Source: Achromobacter aloeverae
GTDB lineage: Bacteria; Pseudomonadota; Gammaproteobacteria; Burkholderiales; Burkholderiaceae_B
Length of the DNA: 64,000 nucleotides
Reading direction: 5' to 3'
Assembly (NCBI RefSeq): GCF_004121055.1
Contig: NZ_PYAL01000002.1
Span: forward strand, 1 to 64,000
In this document: piece by piece, positions 37,943-46,386 of the stretch
Layout: each line of letters starts with the position of its first letter
Position numbering within the stretch: position 1 is the stretch's first letter
Position numbers and translations under genes: made by a program
The notes under the pieces: generated by a model
Database searches by the model: none
What the model was told of the DNA's origin: nothing
What the model saw: the letters and a program-made list of their open reading frames with translations, nothing else

Positions 37943-38305
37943 TTATTGGATAAGGAAGCTGTCCCGCTTGGCGCCTTCCGCTTCGGCGGCGGTCAACCAG
38001 CGCGGGGCCTTGCCGCGGCCGCTCCAGGTTTCGCCCGTCTCAGGGTGGCGGTACTTGGGAGCCACGGCGCGCTTGGCCCGGGGAGCGGCCGGCGCGGCGC
38101 TCTTGCGCGTGGCGGGAGCGCGGGCGGGCTTGCCGAAAGCGGCGGCGATTTCCTCGGGAGTGATATTGTATTCACGCATCGAGCGAATGATCGATGCCAC
38201 CACGGGCTTGCGCCGCTTGGTCTGCAGCAATTCGGCTCGCTTGCGGAGTTTGCCGATTTCCTTTTCTATCTTGGCCTGCTGTGCCGCGTAGTTTTCTCTA
38301 ACCAT
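37943..38305 (-). CDS. H-NS family nucleoid protein (BpH3-type)
   Basis: The 120-residue protein has an N-terminal coiled coil (QQAKIEKEIGKLRKRAELLQ) for oligomerisation, an alanine/proline/lysine linker (about residues 62-83), and the C-terminal H-NS DNA-binding motif YRHPETGETWSGRGKAPRWL. It would bind AT-rich, often acquired, DNA and silence it. The ATG at 38303-38305 is preferred; an upstream in-frame start lies in AT-rich promoter DNA. Length and linker match the Bordetella BpH3 group. It is divergent from the nitrilase-family gene. Confidence 0.93.
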   Translation of the reverse strand: MVRENYAAQQAKIEKEIGKLRKRAELLQTKRRKPVVASIIRSMREYNITPEEIAAAFGKPARAPATRKSAAPAAPRAKRAVAPKYRHPETGETWSGRGKAPRWLTAAEAEGAKRDSFLIQ

Positions 38306-38455
38306 GGTGCTGTGATCCTTATTATGGAAATTCGGTTTTCCCGACAGGATGAGGTTATTGTATCCGCAATGGTACAAAATTTATACCGCCATTATCCTCA
38401 GAATTCTTGAATCCATATGTTTCAGTCCACCGATTGTTCAAGGGAAGTATCAACC

Positions 38456-39256
38456 ATGTCCTTCAAAGTCGCCGCGATTCAAATGGTCAGCACACCGGAC
38501 GTGCAGGAAAATATTCAGGCGGCCGGCGCCCTGATCGCCGAGGCCGCCGCGGACGGCGCCGCCCTTGTCGCATTGCCTGAATATTTCTGCCTTATGGGAC
38601 GCAAGGATACCGATAAGGTGGCTGCGCGCGAGAATGAGGGCGACGGGCCGATTCAGGCATTCCTGGCGCAGCAGGCGCGTACGCATGGCATATACGTCGT
38701 CGGCGGCACGCTGCCCATGGTCTGCCCCGAACCGGAAAGAGTCTATAACACGACGCTGGTGTTCGGGCCGGATGGTGCGCCGATTGCGCGCTATGACAAA
38801 ATCCATCTCTTTAACTTCCAGCGTGGCGCCGAATCGTTCGACGAGGCGACGAGCATACGGCCGGGAACGGCGCCGCGGGTTTTCGACACCCCTATCGGCA
38901 AGGTCGGGCTGTCGATTTGCTATGACCTCAGATTTCCTGAGTTATATCGAGCTTTTGGAGGCGTCAGCTTGATTTTGGTTCCCGCCGCCTTTACCTATAC
39001 GACAGGAAAGGCGCACTGGGAGTTGCTGTTGCGCGCTCGCGCGGTCGAAAACCAGTGCTATGTGCTGGCGCCGGCGCAGGGCGGCGTGCACCCGACCGGG
39101 CGCCGCACTTGGGGGCATTCCATGCTGGTCGACCCCTGGGGTGAAATCGTCGCGCAATTGCCGGAAGGGCCGGGCGTGGTGGCGGGTAACATAGACACCG
39201 ATCGCCTTGAGGAAATCCGAACGGCCTTGCCCGCATTGCGGCATCGCGTCATGTAA
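38456..39256 (+). CDS. Nitrilase-superfamily amidase (Nit1/Nit2-like, deaminated glutathione amidase)
   Basis: The 266-residue enzyme has the Glu-Lys-Cys triad of the carbon-nitrogen hydrolases: Glu in ALVALPEYFCLMG, Lys in YDKIHLFNF, Cys in LSICYDLRFPELYRAF. The sequence is closest to Nit1/Nit2 proteins that clear deaminated glutathione or omega-amides. The start at ATG 38456 follows AGGGAAG; an alternative ATG (38417) would add 13 residues. It precedes tldD in the same direction with a gap of 81 bases. Confidence 0.92.
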   Translation: MSFKVAAIQMVSTPDVQENIQAAGALIAEAAADGAALVALPEYFCLMGRKDTDKVAARENEGDGPIQAFLAQQARTHGIYVVGGTLPMVCPEPERVYNTTLVFGPDGAPIARYDKIHLFNFQRGAESFDEATSIRPGTAPRVFDTPIGKVGLSICYDLRFPELYRAFGGVSLILVPAAFTYTTGKAHWELLLRARAVENQCYVLAPAQGGVHPTGRRTWGHSMLVDPWGEIVAQLPEGPGVVAGNIDTDRLEEIRTALPALRHRVM

Positions 39257-39337
39257 TCGCATATTGTCTACACCCGATAAATACCGGGACAGGCAAATAG
39301 CGTGAAGAAATTGTGAAGTTCGCCATCGAGTCCAGCC

Positions 39338-40798
39338 ATGAAAATTACCGATCCTGCCATTCAATCGCTTGCCACCGCCAAAACCTTGCTGCTCGACCCC
39401 TGGGGATTGAGCGAGGCCGATATGGCGCGCGCGCTGGGAGAAATATTCACGCATAAGGTCGATTACGCCGATCTTTATTTCCAATACACGCGCAGCGAGG
39501 GATGGAGCCTGGAAGAGGGCATCGTGAAAACCGGCAGTTTTTCCATCGGCCAGGGCGTGGGCGTGCGCGCCATCAGCGGCGAGAAAACCGCTTTCGCCTA
39601 TTCGGACACGCTGTCGCCGGAAGCCTTGCTGTCGTCGGCGCGGACGGTGCGCAGCATCGCCCGCCAGGGCGCCGGCAAGGCCCGCGTCACCGCGCCGGCC
39701 GATCCCGGCCCCGGGCGGGGCCTGTATCCGGCCATCGATCCCTTGCTGACATTGGGGGCGCCGGAGAAGGTGGCCTTGCTGGAACGGGTGGAACGGATGG
39801 CGCGGGCCCGCGACCCCCATGTGATCCAGGTCATGGCGGGGCTGGGGGCCGAGTACGACGTCATCCTGGTTGCCGGCAGCGATGGCCGGCTGGCCGCCGA
39901 CGTGCGTCCGCTGGTGCGCCTGTCGCTGACGGTGATCGCCGAACGCAACGGACGGCGGGAAATGGGGCACGCGGGCGGCGGCGGCCGTTCGGGACTGGCG
40001 TATTTCACGGATGACATCCTGCGCGGGTATGTCGAGCACGCGGTGCATGAGGCGCTGGTGAACCTGGACGCCCGTCCCGCGCCGGCGGGCGAAATGACCG
40101 TGGTGCTCGGTTCGGGCTGGCCGGGCATCCTGCTGCACGAAGCGGTCGGCCATGGCCTGGAAGGCGATTTCAACCGCAAGGGTTCCAGCGTGTTTTCCGG
40201 CCGCATCGGCGAGCGTGTGGCGTCCAAGGGGGTTACCGTGATCGACGATGGCACGATACCTGACCGCCGCGGCTCGCTGAATGTCGATGACGAAGGTAAT
40301 ACGACCCAGCGCAATGTCCTGATCGAGGACGGTATCTTGCGTGGCTATATGCAGGACACCATGAATGCCCGCCTGATGAAGACGGCCGCTACCGGCAACG
40401 GCCGGCGGGAGTCGTTTGCGCACTTGCCCATGCCGCGCATGACCAATACCTACATGCTGGCGGGCCAGACGCCGCCCGAGGAGATCATTGCGTCGGTCAA
40501 GCACGGGCTGTACGCCGTCAATTTCGGCGGCGGCCAGGTGGATATCACCAGCGGCAAATTCGTTTTCTCGGCGTCCGAGGCCTATATGATCGAAAACGGC
40601 AAGGTGACCTATCCGGTCAAGGGCGCGACGCTGATAGGCAACGGGCCGGACGCGATGACCAAGGTCAGCCTGATCGGCAATGATTTGCGGCTCGATTCCG
40701 GCGTGGGGACCTGCGGCAAGGAAGGGCAGAGCGTGCCGGTGGGCGTGGGCATGCCGACGGTGCGCATGGAGGGTCTTACCGTGGGCGGCACGGCCTGA
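39338..40798 (+). CDS. tldD: Metalloprotease TldD
   Basis: The 486-residue TldD is the active subunit of the TldD/TldE protease, which processes microcin precursors and CcdA in E. coli. The zinc motif [12 protein letters not shown] is near residue 265. Family segments [20 protein letters not shown] and [20 protein letters not shown] are present. The length matches E. coli TldD (481). The partner gene pmbA/tldE is not in this window. Confidence 0.96.
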   Translation: MKITDPAIQSLATAKTLLLDPWGLSEADMARALGEIFTHKVDYADLYFQYTRSEGWSLEEGIVKTGSFSIGQGVGVRAISGEKTAFAYSDTLSPEALLSSARTVRSIARQGAGKARVTAPADPGPGRGLYPAIDPLLTLGAPEKVALLERVERMARARDPHVIQVMAGLGAEYDVILVAGSDGRLAADVRPLVRLSLTVIAERNGRREMGHAGGGGRSGLAYFTDDILRGYVEHAVHEALVNLDARPAPAGEMTVVLGSGWPGILLHEAVGHGLEGDFNRKGSSVFSGRIGERVASKGVTVIDDGTIPDRRGSLNVDDEGNTTQRNVLIEDGILRGYMQDTMNARLMKTAATGNGRRESFAHLPMPRMTNTYMLAGQTPPEEIIASVKHGLYAVNFGGGQVDITSGKFVFSASEAYMIENGKVTYPVKGATLIGNGPDAMTKVSLIGNDLRLDSGVGTCGKEGQSVPVGVGMPTVRMEGLTVGGTA

Positions 40799-40885
40799 AT
40801 CAACGAGCGTCAACGGGCGCGGCGGCGCGTGGGTTTTTTTCACGGCCGCTTTCTTGTGACAAGAATTTATGCTATGGTTGCCGCC

Positions 40886-40984
40886 ATGAATACCGCAATC
40901 CAGTCCGTCGGCGCCGGCCGATTTTATTTTTACTTTTTTGGCTTTCCGATGCCGCTGGCGGAGGAAGGATTGCGCGCATACTGA
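40886..40984 (+). CDS. aroG leader peptide (32 residues, Phe/Tyr-rich)
   Basis: Reading ATG at 40886 to TGA at 40984 gives a 32-residue peptide whose centre is GRFYFYFFGFPMP, with five Phe and two Tyr within eight codons, plus a Tyr as the last residue. This is comparable to E. coli PheL. An in-frame ATG at 40874 would add four residues. The ribosome site is weak in both cases. Its stop codon lies 26 bases before the terminator stem of the attenuator, so the peptide's job is to sense charged Phe/Tyr tRNA, not to act as a protein. Confidence 0.82.
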   Translation: MNTAIQSVGAGRFYFYFFGFPMPLAEEGLRAY

Positions 40985-41010
40985 AGTTTGCACAGAATCC
41001 CCCCAAAAAA

Positions 41011-41037
41011 GCCGCCAGCAAACTGGCGGCTTTTTTT
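41011..41037 (+). terminator. Attenuator terminator of aroG leader
   Basis: Perfect 8-bp stem GCCGCCAG / CTGGCGGC with loop CAAA, preceded by six A and followed by seven T. It ends 42 bases before the aroG start codon, inside the leader, so it must be regulated for aroG to be expressed. Confidence 0.92.
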
Positions 41038-41079
41038 ATGTCCGCCAGCCTGGCTACCCCACCCCAGGAAGGAAATACC

Positions 41080-42153
41080 GTGTCTCACAATACTGACGAT
41101 CTTCGAATCCGCGAAATCAAGGAACTGACCCCGCCCGCGCACGTCATGCGTGAATTTTCGTGTACCCAGGCCGCATCGGCGGTGGTGCACGATACGCGCC
41201 AGGCGCTGCATCGCATTCTGCACGGGATGGACGACAGGCTGGCGGTGGTGATCGGCCCTTGCTCCATCCATGACACCAAGGCGGCGCTGGAGTACGCGGA
41301 CAGGCTGAAGGTCGTGCGGGAAAAACTGAAGGCCGACCTTGAAATCGTGATGCGGGTGTATTTCGAAAAGCCGCGCACCACGGTGGGCTGGAAGGGGCTG
41401 ATCAACGATCCCGACCTGGATGGCAGCTTCAATATCAACAAGGGCGTGCGCATCGCGCGCGAGCTGCTGCTGGAAATCAATAGCCGTGGCTTGCCGGCCG
41501 GCTGCGAATTCCTCGACATGATCACGCCGCAATACATCGCGGACCTCGTGTCCTGGGGCGCCATCGGCGCGCGCACCACGGAAAGCCAGGTGCACCGCGA
41601 GCTGGCGTCGGGCCTGTCCTGCCCGGTCGGCTTCAAGAACGGCACCGACGGCAATATCAAGATCGCGGTGGACGCCATCAAGGCGGCATCGCAACCGCAC
41701 CATTTCCTGTCGGTGACCAAGGGCGGGCATTCGGCCATCGTTTCGACCGCCGGCAACGAAGATTGCCATGTCATCCTGCGCGGCGGCAAGGCGCCCAACT
41801 ACGACGCGGCCAGCGTCGAAGCCGCCTGCCAGGACCTGGCGAAGGCGGGTCTGGCGCAGCGCCTGATGATAGACACCAGCCACGCCAATAGCAGCAAGAA
41901 GCCGGAAAACCAGCCGATGGTGGCGGACGATATCGCGCGCCAGATGGAGGCGGGCGATACGCGCATCGTCGGCCTGATGATCGAAAGCCATTTGCTGGCG
42001 GGGCGCCAGGACCTGGTGCCGGGACAGGCGCTCACCTATGGCCAGAGCATCACCGACGGCTGCATCGATTGGGACTCGTCGGTGCAGGTGCTGGAGCGTC
42101 TCGCGGCCGCCGTGCGCGAACGCCGCCGCAGTGGTTCCGCCAGCGGAAAGTGA
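41080..42153 (+). CDS. aroG: 3-deoxy-7-phosphoheptulonate (DAHP) synthase, class I
   Basis: The enzyme joins phosphoenolpyruvate and erythrose 4-phosphate, the first step of the shikimate pathway. The class I features are VVIGPCSIHDTKAALEYADR with the metal Cys, FEKPRTTVGWKGLINDPDLD, GARTTESQVHRELASGLSCP, and DTSHANSSKKPENQP near the end. I use GTG at 41080 (357 residues), which has AGGAAGGA six bases upstream. The ATG at 41038 touches the T run of the attenuator terminator and has no ribosome site. The Phe/Tyr-coded leader suggests the Phe- or Tyr-sensitive isozyme. Confidence 0.95.
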   Translation: MSHNTDDLRIREIKELTPPAHVMREFSCTQAASAVVHDTRQALHRILHGMDDRLAVVIGPCSIHDTKAALEYADRLKVVREKLKADLEIVMRVYFEKPRTTVGWKGLINDPDLDGSFNINKGVRIARELLLEINSRGLPAGCEFLDMITPQYIADLVSWGAIGARTTESQVHRELASGLSCPVGFKNGTDGNIKIAVDAIKAASQPHHFLSVTKGGHSAIVSTAGNEDCHVILRGGKAPNYDAASVEAACQDLAKAGLAQRLMIDTSHANSSKKPENQPMVADDIARQMEAGDTRIVGLMIESHLLAGRQDLVPGQALTYGQSITDGCIDWDSSVQVLERLAAAVRERRRSGSASGK

Positions 42154-42243
42154 CGCCCCGGAGGGGCGTCACTGGAGGAGCGGCGTAAAATACGCGATCC
42201 GCGGGGCCGCGCGATGTGGTTCCGGTTGATCTCCAGGAATGCC

Positions 42244-43653
42244 ATGAACGCTCCTCTGCACGCCGATACTTTGCGCCGTCCGATTCCCGCCGCCTGCCTG
42301 GATGCGTTGCGCGCGCTGTTCGGCGAGCGGTTTTCCATCGCGCAAGCGGTGCGCGAGCATCATGGGCATGACGAGTCGCCGTATCCGGACGTGTTGCCCG
42401 ATGCGGTGGTGTTCGCCCTGAGCACCGAGGAAGTGGCGGCGTTCGCGCGGATCTGCAACGAATACCGCGTGCCGGTGGTGCCTTACGGCGCGGGCTCCTC
42501 GCTGGAAGGGCATCTGTTGCCGGTGCAGGGCGGGATCACGCTCGATCTTTCGCGCATGAACGCGGTGCTGGCGCTCAATGCCGAAGACTTCACCGTGACC
42601 GTGCAGGCGGGCGTGACGCGCAAGCAACTCAATGAAGAGATCCGCGATACGGGCCTGTTCTTCCCGGTCGACCCTGGCGCCGACGCCAGCCTGGGCGGCA
42701 TGGCGGCGACGCGCGCGTCGGGCACCAACGCCGTGCGCTACGGCACGATGCGCGAGAACGTGGTGTCGCTGACCGTCGTCACGGCGGATGGCCGCGTCGT
42801 GCGCACGGCGCGGCGCGCGCCCAAGTCCTCGGCCGGCTACGACCTGACCCGCATCTTCGTCGGCAGCGAAGGCACGCTGGGCATCATCACCGAAGTGACG
42901 GTCAAGCTCTATCCGCAACCCGAAGCCGTGTCGGCGGCGGTCTGCAATTTCCCGTCCCTGGGCGACGCGGTCGACAGCGTCATCGAAATCATGCAGATGG
43001 GCATCCCGGTGGCGCGCGTGGAGTTCATGGACGAACACGCCGTACGTTCGGTGAACCTGCACAGCAAGCTCGCCTTGCGCGAAACGCCGCTGCTGGTCTT
43101 CGAATTCCATGGCAGCGCCGCGGGCGTGCAGGAGCATGCCCAGGCCGTGCAGGCCATCGTGCGCGAGCACGGGGCCATGGACTTCGATTGGGCGGAACGC
43201 CCCGAAGACCGCAGCCGCCTGTGGGCCGCGCGCCACAATGCCTACTTTGCCGGCCTGCAACTGCGACCAGGCTGCCGGGCCAGCACCACCGACGTCTGCG
43301 TGCCGATCTCGGCCTTGGCCGATTGCGTGCGCGAGACCGCGCAGGACCTGGCCGGGGCGCCGTTTCCCTTCACCATCGTCGGCCACGTCGGCGACGGCAA
43401 TTTCCACGTCCTCATGCTGCTGGACCCGGACAGCGCCGAAGAGTGGCAGGCGTCCGAACGCATCAACCACGCGCTCGTGCGCCGCGCCATCGCCGCGGAC
43501 GGCACCTGCACCGGCGAGCATGGCGTCGGCCTGCACAAGATGCAGTTCCTGGAAGAGGAGCACGGCGCCGATGCCCTGGCGTTGATGCGCAGCCTCAAGC
43601 ACGCGTTCGACCCCAACAACATCCTCAATCCCGGCAAGATCTTCCACTGGTAG
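42244..43653 (+). CDS. FAD-linked D-lactate dehydrogenase (cytochrome type)
   Basis: The 469-residue flavoprotein has a PCMH FAD-binding domain (VPVVPYGAGSSLEGHLLPVQ, then LGGMAATRASGTNAVRYGTM) and a C-terminal FAD-oxidase domain with HVGDGNFH and GEHGVGLHKMQFLEEEHG. It resembles LDHD/Dld enzymes oxidising D-lactate or other D-2-hydroxy acids to the keto acid, passing electrons to the respiratory chain. The start at ATG 42244 follows CCAGGAA. It lies upstream of glcDEF in the same direction and is their paralogue. Confidence 0.88.
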   Translation: MNAPLHADTLRRPIPAACLDALRALFGERFSIAQAVREHHGHDESPYPDVLPDAVVFALSTEEVAAFARICNEYRVPVVPYGAGSSLEGHLLPVQGGITLDLSRMNAVLALNAEDFTVTVQAGVTRKQLNEEIRDTGLFFPVDPGADASLGGMAATRASGTNAVRYGTMRENVVSLTVVTADGRVVRTARRAPKSSAGYDLTRIFVGSEGTLGIITEVTVKLYPQPEAVSAAVCNFPSLGDAVDSVIEIMQMGIPVARVEFMDEHAVRSVNLHSKLALRETPLLVFEFHGSAAGVQEHAQAVQAIVREHGAMDFDWAERPEDRSRLWAARHNAYFAGLQLRPGCRASTTDVCVPISALADCVRETAQDLAGAPFPFTIVGHVGDGNFHVLMLLDPDSAEEWQASERINHALVRRAIAADGTCTGEHGVGLHKMQFLEEEHGADALALMRSLKHAFDPNNILNPGKIFHW

Positions 43654-43750
43654 CGGGCGCGTCGAAAGTAACCTTGGGTACTATGTGGTTAAACCCCCCG
43701 GGTAAATCCCGGCCTGTGCGAATCCGTCCCTCGCGCTATTGTTCTCCATC

Positions 43751-45253
43751 ATGGATAACAAGGCAGAGACAGACCTCACGGACGCCCAAAGCGCCCCTCC
43801 CGCCGCGGCCGACCTGATCGCGGCCCTGCAGGCCGTACTGCCGTCCCATTGCGTCCTTTTTCGCGAAGAGGACACGCGTCCGTTCGAGTGCGACGGCCTC
43901 TCGCTCTACCGTGCCTTGCCCGCCGTCGTCTGCCTGCCCGAGACCGAAGCGCAGGTGCAGGCGGTCATGCGCATCTGCCGCAAGCTCAACGCTCCCGTCG
44001 TTCCCCGCGGCGCCGGCACCGGCTTGTCCGGCGGCGCCATGCCGCATTCGCAAGGCGTGCTGCTGGGCCTGTCCAAGCTCAATCGCATCAAGCACATCGA
44101 CCGCGACAACGCCACCGCCGTCGTCGAACCCGGCGTCCGCAACCTGGCGATCTCCGAAGCCGCCGCGCCTTATGGGCTGTACTACGCGCCGGACCCGTCC
44201 AGCCAGATCGCATGCTCGATAGGCGGCAATGTCGCCGAGAACTCCGGCGGCGTGCGCTGCATGAAATACGGCCTTACCGTGCACAACATCCTGCGCGTGC
44301 GCCTCGTCACGATAGACGGCGACATCGTCGAGCTAGGCTCGGAGGCCCCCGACGCGGCCGGCCTGGACCTGCTGGCGGTGTTCATCGGGTCGGAAGGCAT
44401 GCTGGGCGTGGTCACCGAGATCACCGTCAAGCTGCTGCCCAAGCCCGCTTGCGCGCAGGTGCTGCTGGCCAGCTTCAATAGCGTGGAGGCGGCCGGCCAC
44501 GCGGTGACCAGGATCATCGGCGCCGGCATCATCCCCGCCGGCCTCGAAATGATGGACCGCCAGGCGATCCATATGGTGGAACCCTTCGTGCAGGCCGGTT
44601 ATGACATGGACGCGCAGGCCATCCTGCTGTGCGAGTCCGACGGCACGCGCGAGGAAGTGGACCACGAAGTCGAACGCATGGAGGCCGTCCTGCAATCCGC
44701 CGGCGCCACGCGCTTGCAGGTATCCGGCTCGGAACCCGAGCGGCTGCGCTTCTGGGCCGGCCGCAAGAACGCTTTTCCCGCGGCGGGCCGTGTCTCGCCG
44801 GACTATTACTGCATGGATGGCACCATTCCGCGCCGCCACCTGGCGCGCGTCCTGAACGCCATCGAGCAGATGGAAGACGAGTTCGGCCTGCGTTGCGCGA
44901 ATGTGTTCCACGCGGGCGACGGCAATCTGCATCCCTTGATTCTTTTCGATTCAAACAAGCCGGAAGAGACGGAGCGCGCCGACAAGTTCGGCGTGGCGAT
45001 ACTCGAACTGTGCGTACAGGTAGGAGGCACCGTGACTGGAGAGCACGGCGTGGGCATGGAGAAAATCAATCAGATGTGCGTGCAGTTCTCGCGAGAGGAA
45101 CTCGACACGTTCCTGGCGGTCAAGCGGGCATTCGATCCGCGTTGCCTGCTGAACCCTCAAAAGGTGATACCGACGCTGGCGCGCTGCGCGGAGTACGGCA
45201 AGATGCACGTACACGCGGGCGAACTGCGCTTTCCCGATCTTTCGCGCTTCTAG
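43751..45253 (+). CDS. glcD: Glycolate oxidase subunit GlcD
   Basis: The 500-residue FAD subunit of glycolate oxidase has the PCMH motif VVPRGAGTGLSGGAMPHSQG, CSIGGNVAENSGGVRCMKYG and, in the C-terminal domain, NVFHAGDGNLHPLILFD and GTVTGEHGVGMEKI. With GlcE and GlcF it oxidises glycolate to glyoxylate at the inner membrane. The start at ATG 43751 gives family length. The stop is 14 bases before glcE. Confidence 0.95.
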   Translation: MDNKAETDLTDAQSAPPAAADLIAALQAVLPSHCVLFREEDTRPFECDGLSLYRALPAVVCLPETEAQVQAVMRICRKLNAPVVPRGAGTGLSGGAMPHSQGVLLGLSKLNRIKHIDRDNATAVVEPGVRNLAISEAAAPYGLYYAPDPSSQIACSIGGNVAENSGGVRCMKYGLTVHNILRVRLVTIDGDIVELGSEAPDAAGLDLLAVFIGSEGMLGVVTEITVKLLPKPACAQVLLASFNSVEAAGHAVTRIIGAGIIPAGLEMMDRQAIHMVEPFVQAGYDMDAQAILLCESDGTREEVDHEVERMEAVLQSAGATRLQVSGSEPERLRFWAGRKNAFPAAGRVSPDYYCMDGTIPRRHLARVLNAIEQMEDEFGLRCANVFHAGDGNLHPLILFDSNKPEETERADKFGVAILELCVQVGGTVTGEHGVGMEKINQMCVQFSREELDTFLAVKRAFDPRCLLNPQKVIPTLARCAEYGKMHVHAGELRFPDLSRF

Positions 45254-45267
45254 GTCCGGACTCGTTC

Positions 45268-46380
45268 ATGGAATTCGTCCTGTCGGAGTTGTGCGACCAG
45301 GTCATGACCGCGCACGCCGGGCACAAGCCTGTGTTCATCACGGGCGGCGGCAGCAAGGCCTTCTATGGCAATCATCGGCCGCTGCGGCCGCAGGATGGCC
45401 ATTGCCTGCTCGAGGTCAACGCCTATCACGGCATCGTCAACTACCAGCCTTCCGAGTTGATGGTCACCGTGCGGGCGGGCACGCCGCTGCAGGCGCTGGA
45501 GGCTGCCCTGGCGGAACACGACCAGATGCTGGCCTTCGAACCGCCGCACTACGGGCGCGGCGCCACGGTCGGCGGCTGCGTGGCGACCGGGCTGTCGGGC
45601 CCGCGCCGCATGGCCGCGGGGGCCGTGCGCGATTTCGTGCTCGGCGCGCGCCTGCTCGATGCGCAGGGCCGGGTACTGAATTTCGGCGGCGAGGTGATGA
45701 AGAACGTCGCGGGCTATGACGTATCGCGCCTGCTGGCCGGCTCGCAAGGCATTTTCGGCGCCATCCTGGAGGTCTCGCTGAAGGTAGTGCCACGGCCGAT
45801 GGAGGAGGTCACCTTGCGCCTGGAGGCCGACGAGGCGCAGGCGCTGGCCTCGTTCGCACGCTGGCGCGGCCTGCCCATGCCGGTGTCGGCGACGGCGTGG
45901 TTGCCGGTTCCCGGCCTGCCCGGTCAGTTGTGGGTGCGCCTGTCGGGGGCGCCGCCGGCGACGGCGGCAGCGCGCGCGCGCATCGGCGGCGAAGTCGTCG
46001 ATGCCGACGTGGCGGCGCGGCACTGGGCGTCCATGCGCGAGCAGACGCACGCCTTTTTCGACCGCGGACATAGCCTCTGGCGCCTGGCCGTGCCGCCGTC
46101 GACGCCGCCGCTGGACCTGGGCCCGACGTTGATCGAATGGGGCGGCGGCCAACGCTGGCTATGCGTGGGCGCGAACGGCGACGCGGCCGCCTTGCGCGCC
46201 GCGGCGCAGGCTCGCGGCGGCCACGCTACCCTGTTTCGCGCGGCGCGGCAGAAGGATGTTCCCGCCGATGGCGTCTTTCATCCGCTGACGCCGGGCGTGG
46301 CGCAGCTCACGCGCCGCTTGAAGCAGGAGCTTGACCCCTTGGGCCTGTTCAATCCGGGCCGGCTGATCCTGGAGCTATGA
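45268..46380 (+). CDS. glcE: Glycolate oxidase FAD-binding subunit GlcE
   Basis: GlcE (370 residues) is the second FAD-domain subunit. It shows KPVFITGGGSKAFYGNHRPL, YGRGATVGGCVATGLSGPRR and MKNVAGYDVSRLLAGSQGIF. The ATG at 45268 is chosen because the open frame further upstream runs inside glcD. The C-terminus QLTRRLKQELDPLGLFNPGR matches GlcE. It sits between glcD and glcF, six bases before glcF. Confidence 0.95.
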   Translation: MEFVLSELCDQVMTAHAGHKPVFITGGGSKAFYGNHRPLRPQDGHCLLEVNAYHGIVNYQPSELMVTVRAGTPLQALEAALAEHDQMLAFEPPHYGRGATVGGCVATGLSGPRRMAAGAVRDFVLGARLLDAQGRVLNFGGEVMKNVAGYDVSRLLAGSQGIFGAILEVSLKVVPRPMEEVTLRLEADEAQALASFARWRGLPMPVSATAWLPVPGLPGQLWVRLSGAPPATAAARARIGGEVVDADVAARHWASMREQTHAFFDRGHSLWRLAVPPSTPPLDLGPTLIEWGGGQRWLCVGANGDAAALRAAAQARGGHATLFRAARQKDVPADGVFHPLTPGVAQLTRRLKQELDPLGLFNPGRLILEL

Positions 46381-46386
46381 CGCATC

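Larger units (their letters stand above)
40874..41037 (+). promoter_or_regulatory. Putative Phe/Tyr transcription attenuator of aroG
   Basis: The aroG leader has every part of a ribosome-mediated attenuator. A short peptide gene holds a run of Phe and Tyr codons (40922-40945). Next comes CTGGCGG at 40955-40961 (segment 2). Then a terminator: GCCGCCAG (41011-41018, segment 3), loop CAAA, CTGGCGGC (41023-41030, segment 4) and seven T. Segment 2 has the same bases as part of segment 4, so it can pair with segment 3 and prevent the terminator. A ribosome stalled on Phe/Tyr codons leaves segment 2 free and allows read-through; one that reaches the stop codon (40982-40984) covers segment 2 and the terminator forms. 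Confidence 0.85.

Noticed and set aside
41038-41079. ATG at 41038 as the aroG start
   Set aside because: It directly follows the T run of the attenuator terminator and has no ribosome site, while GTG at 41080 has AGGAAGGA in front.
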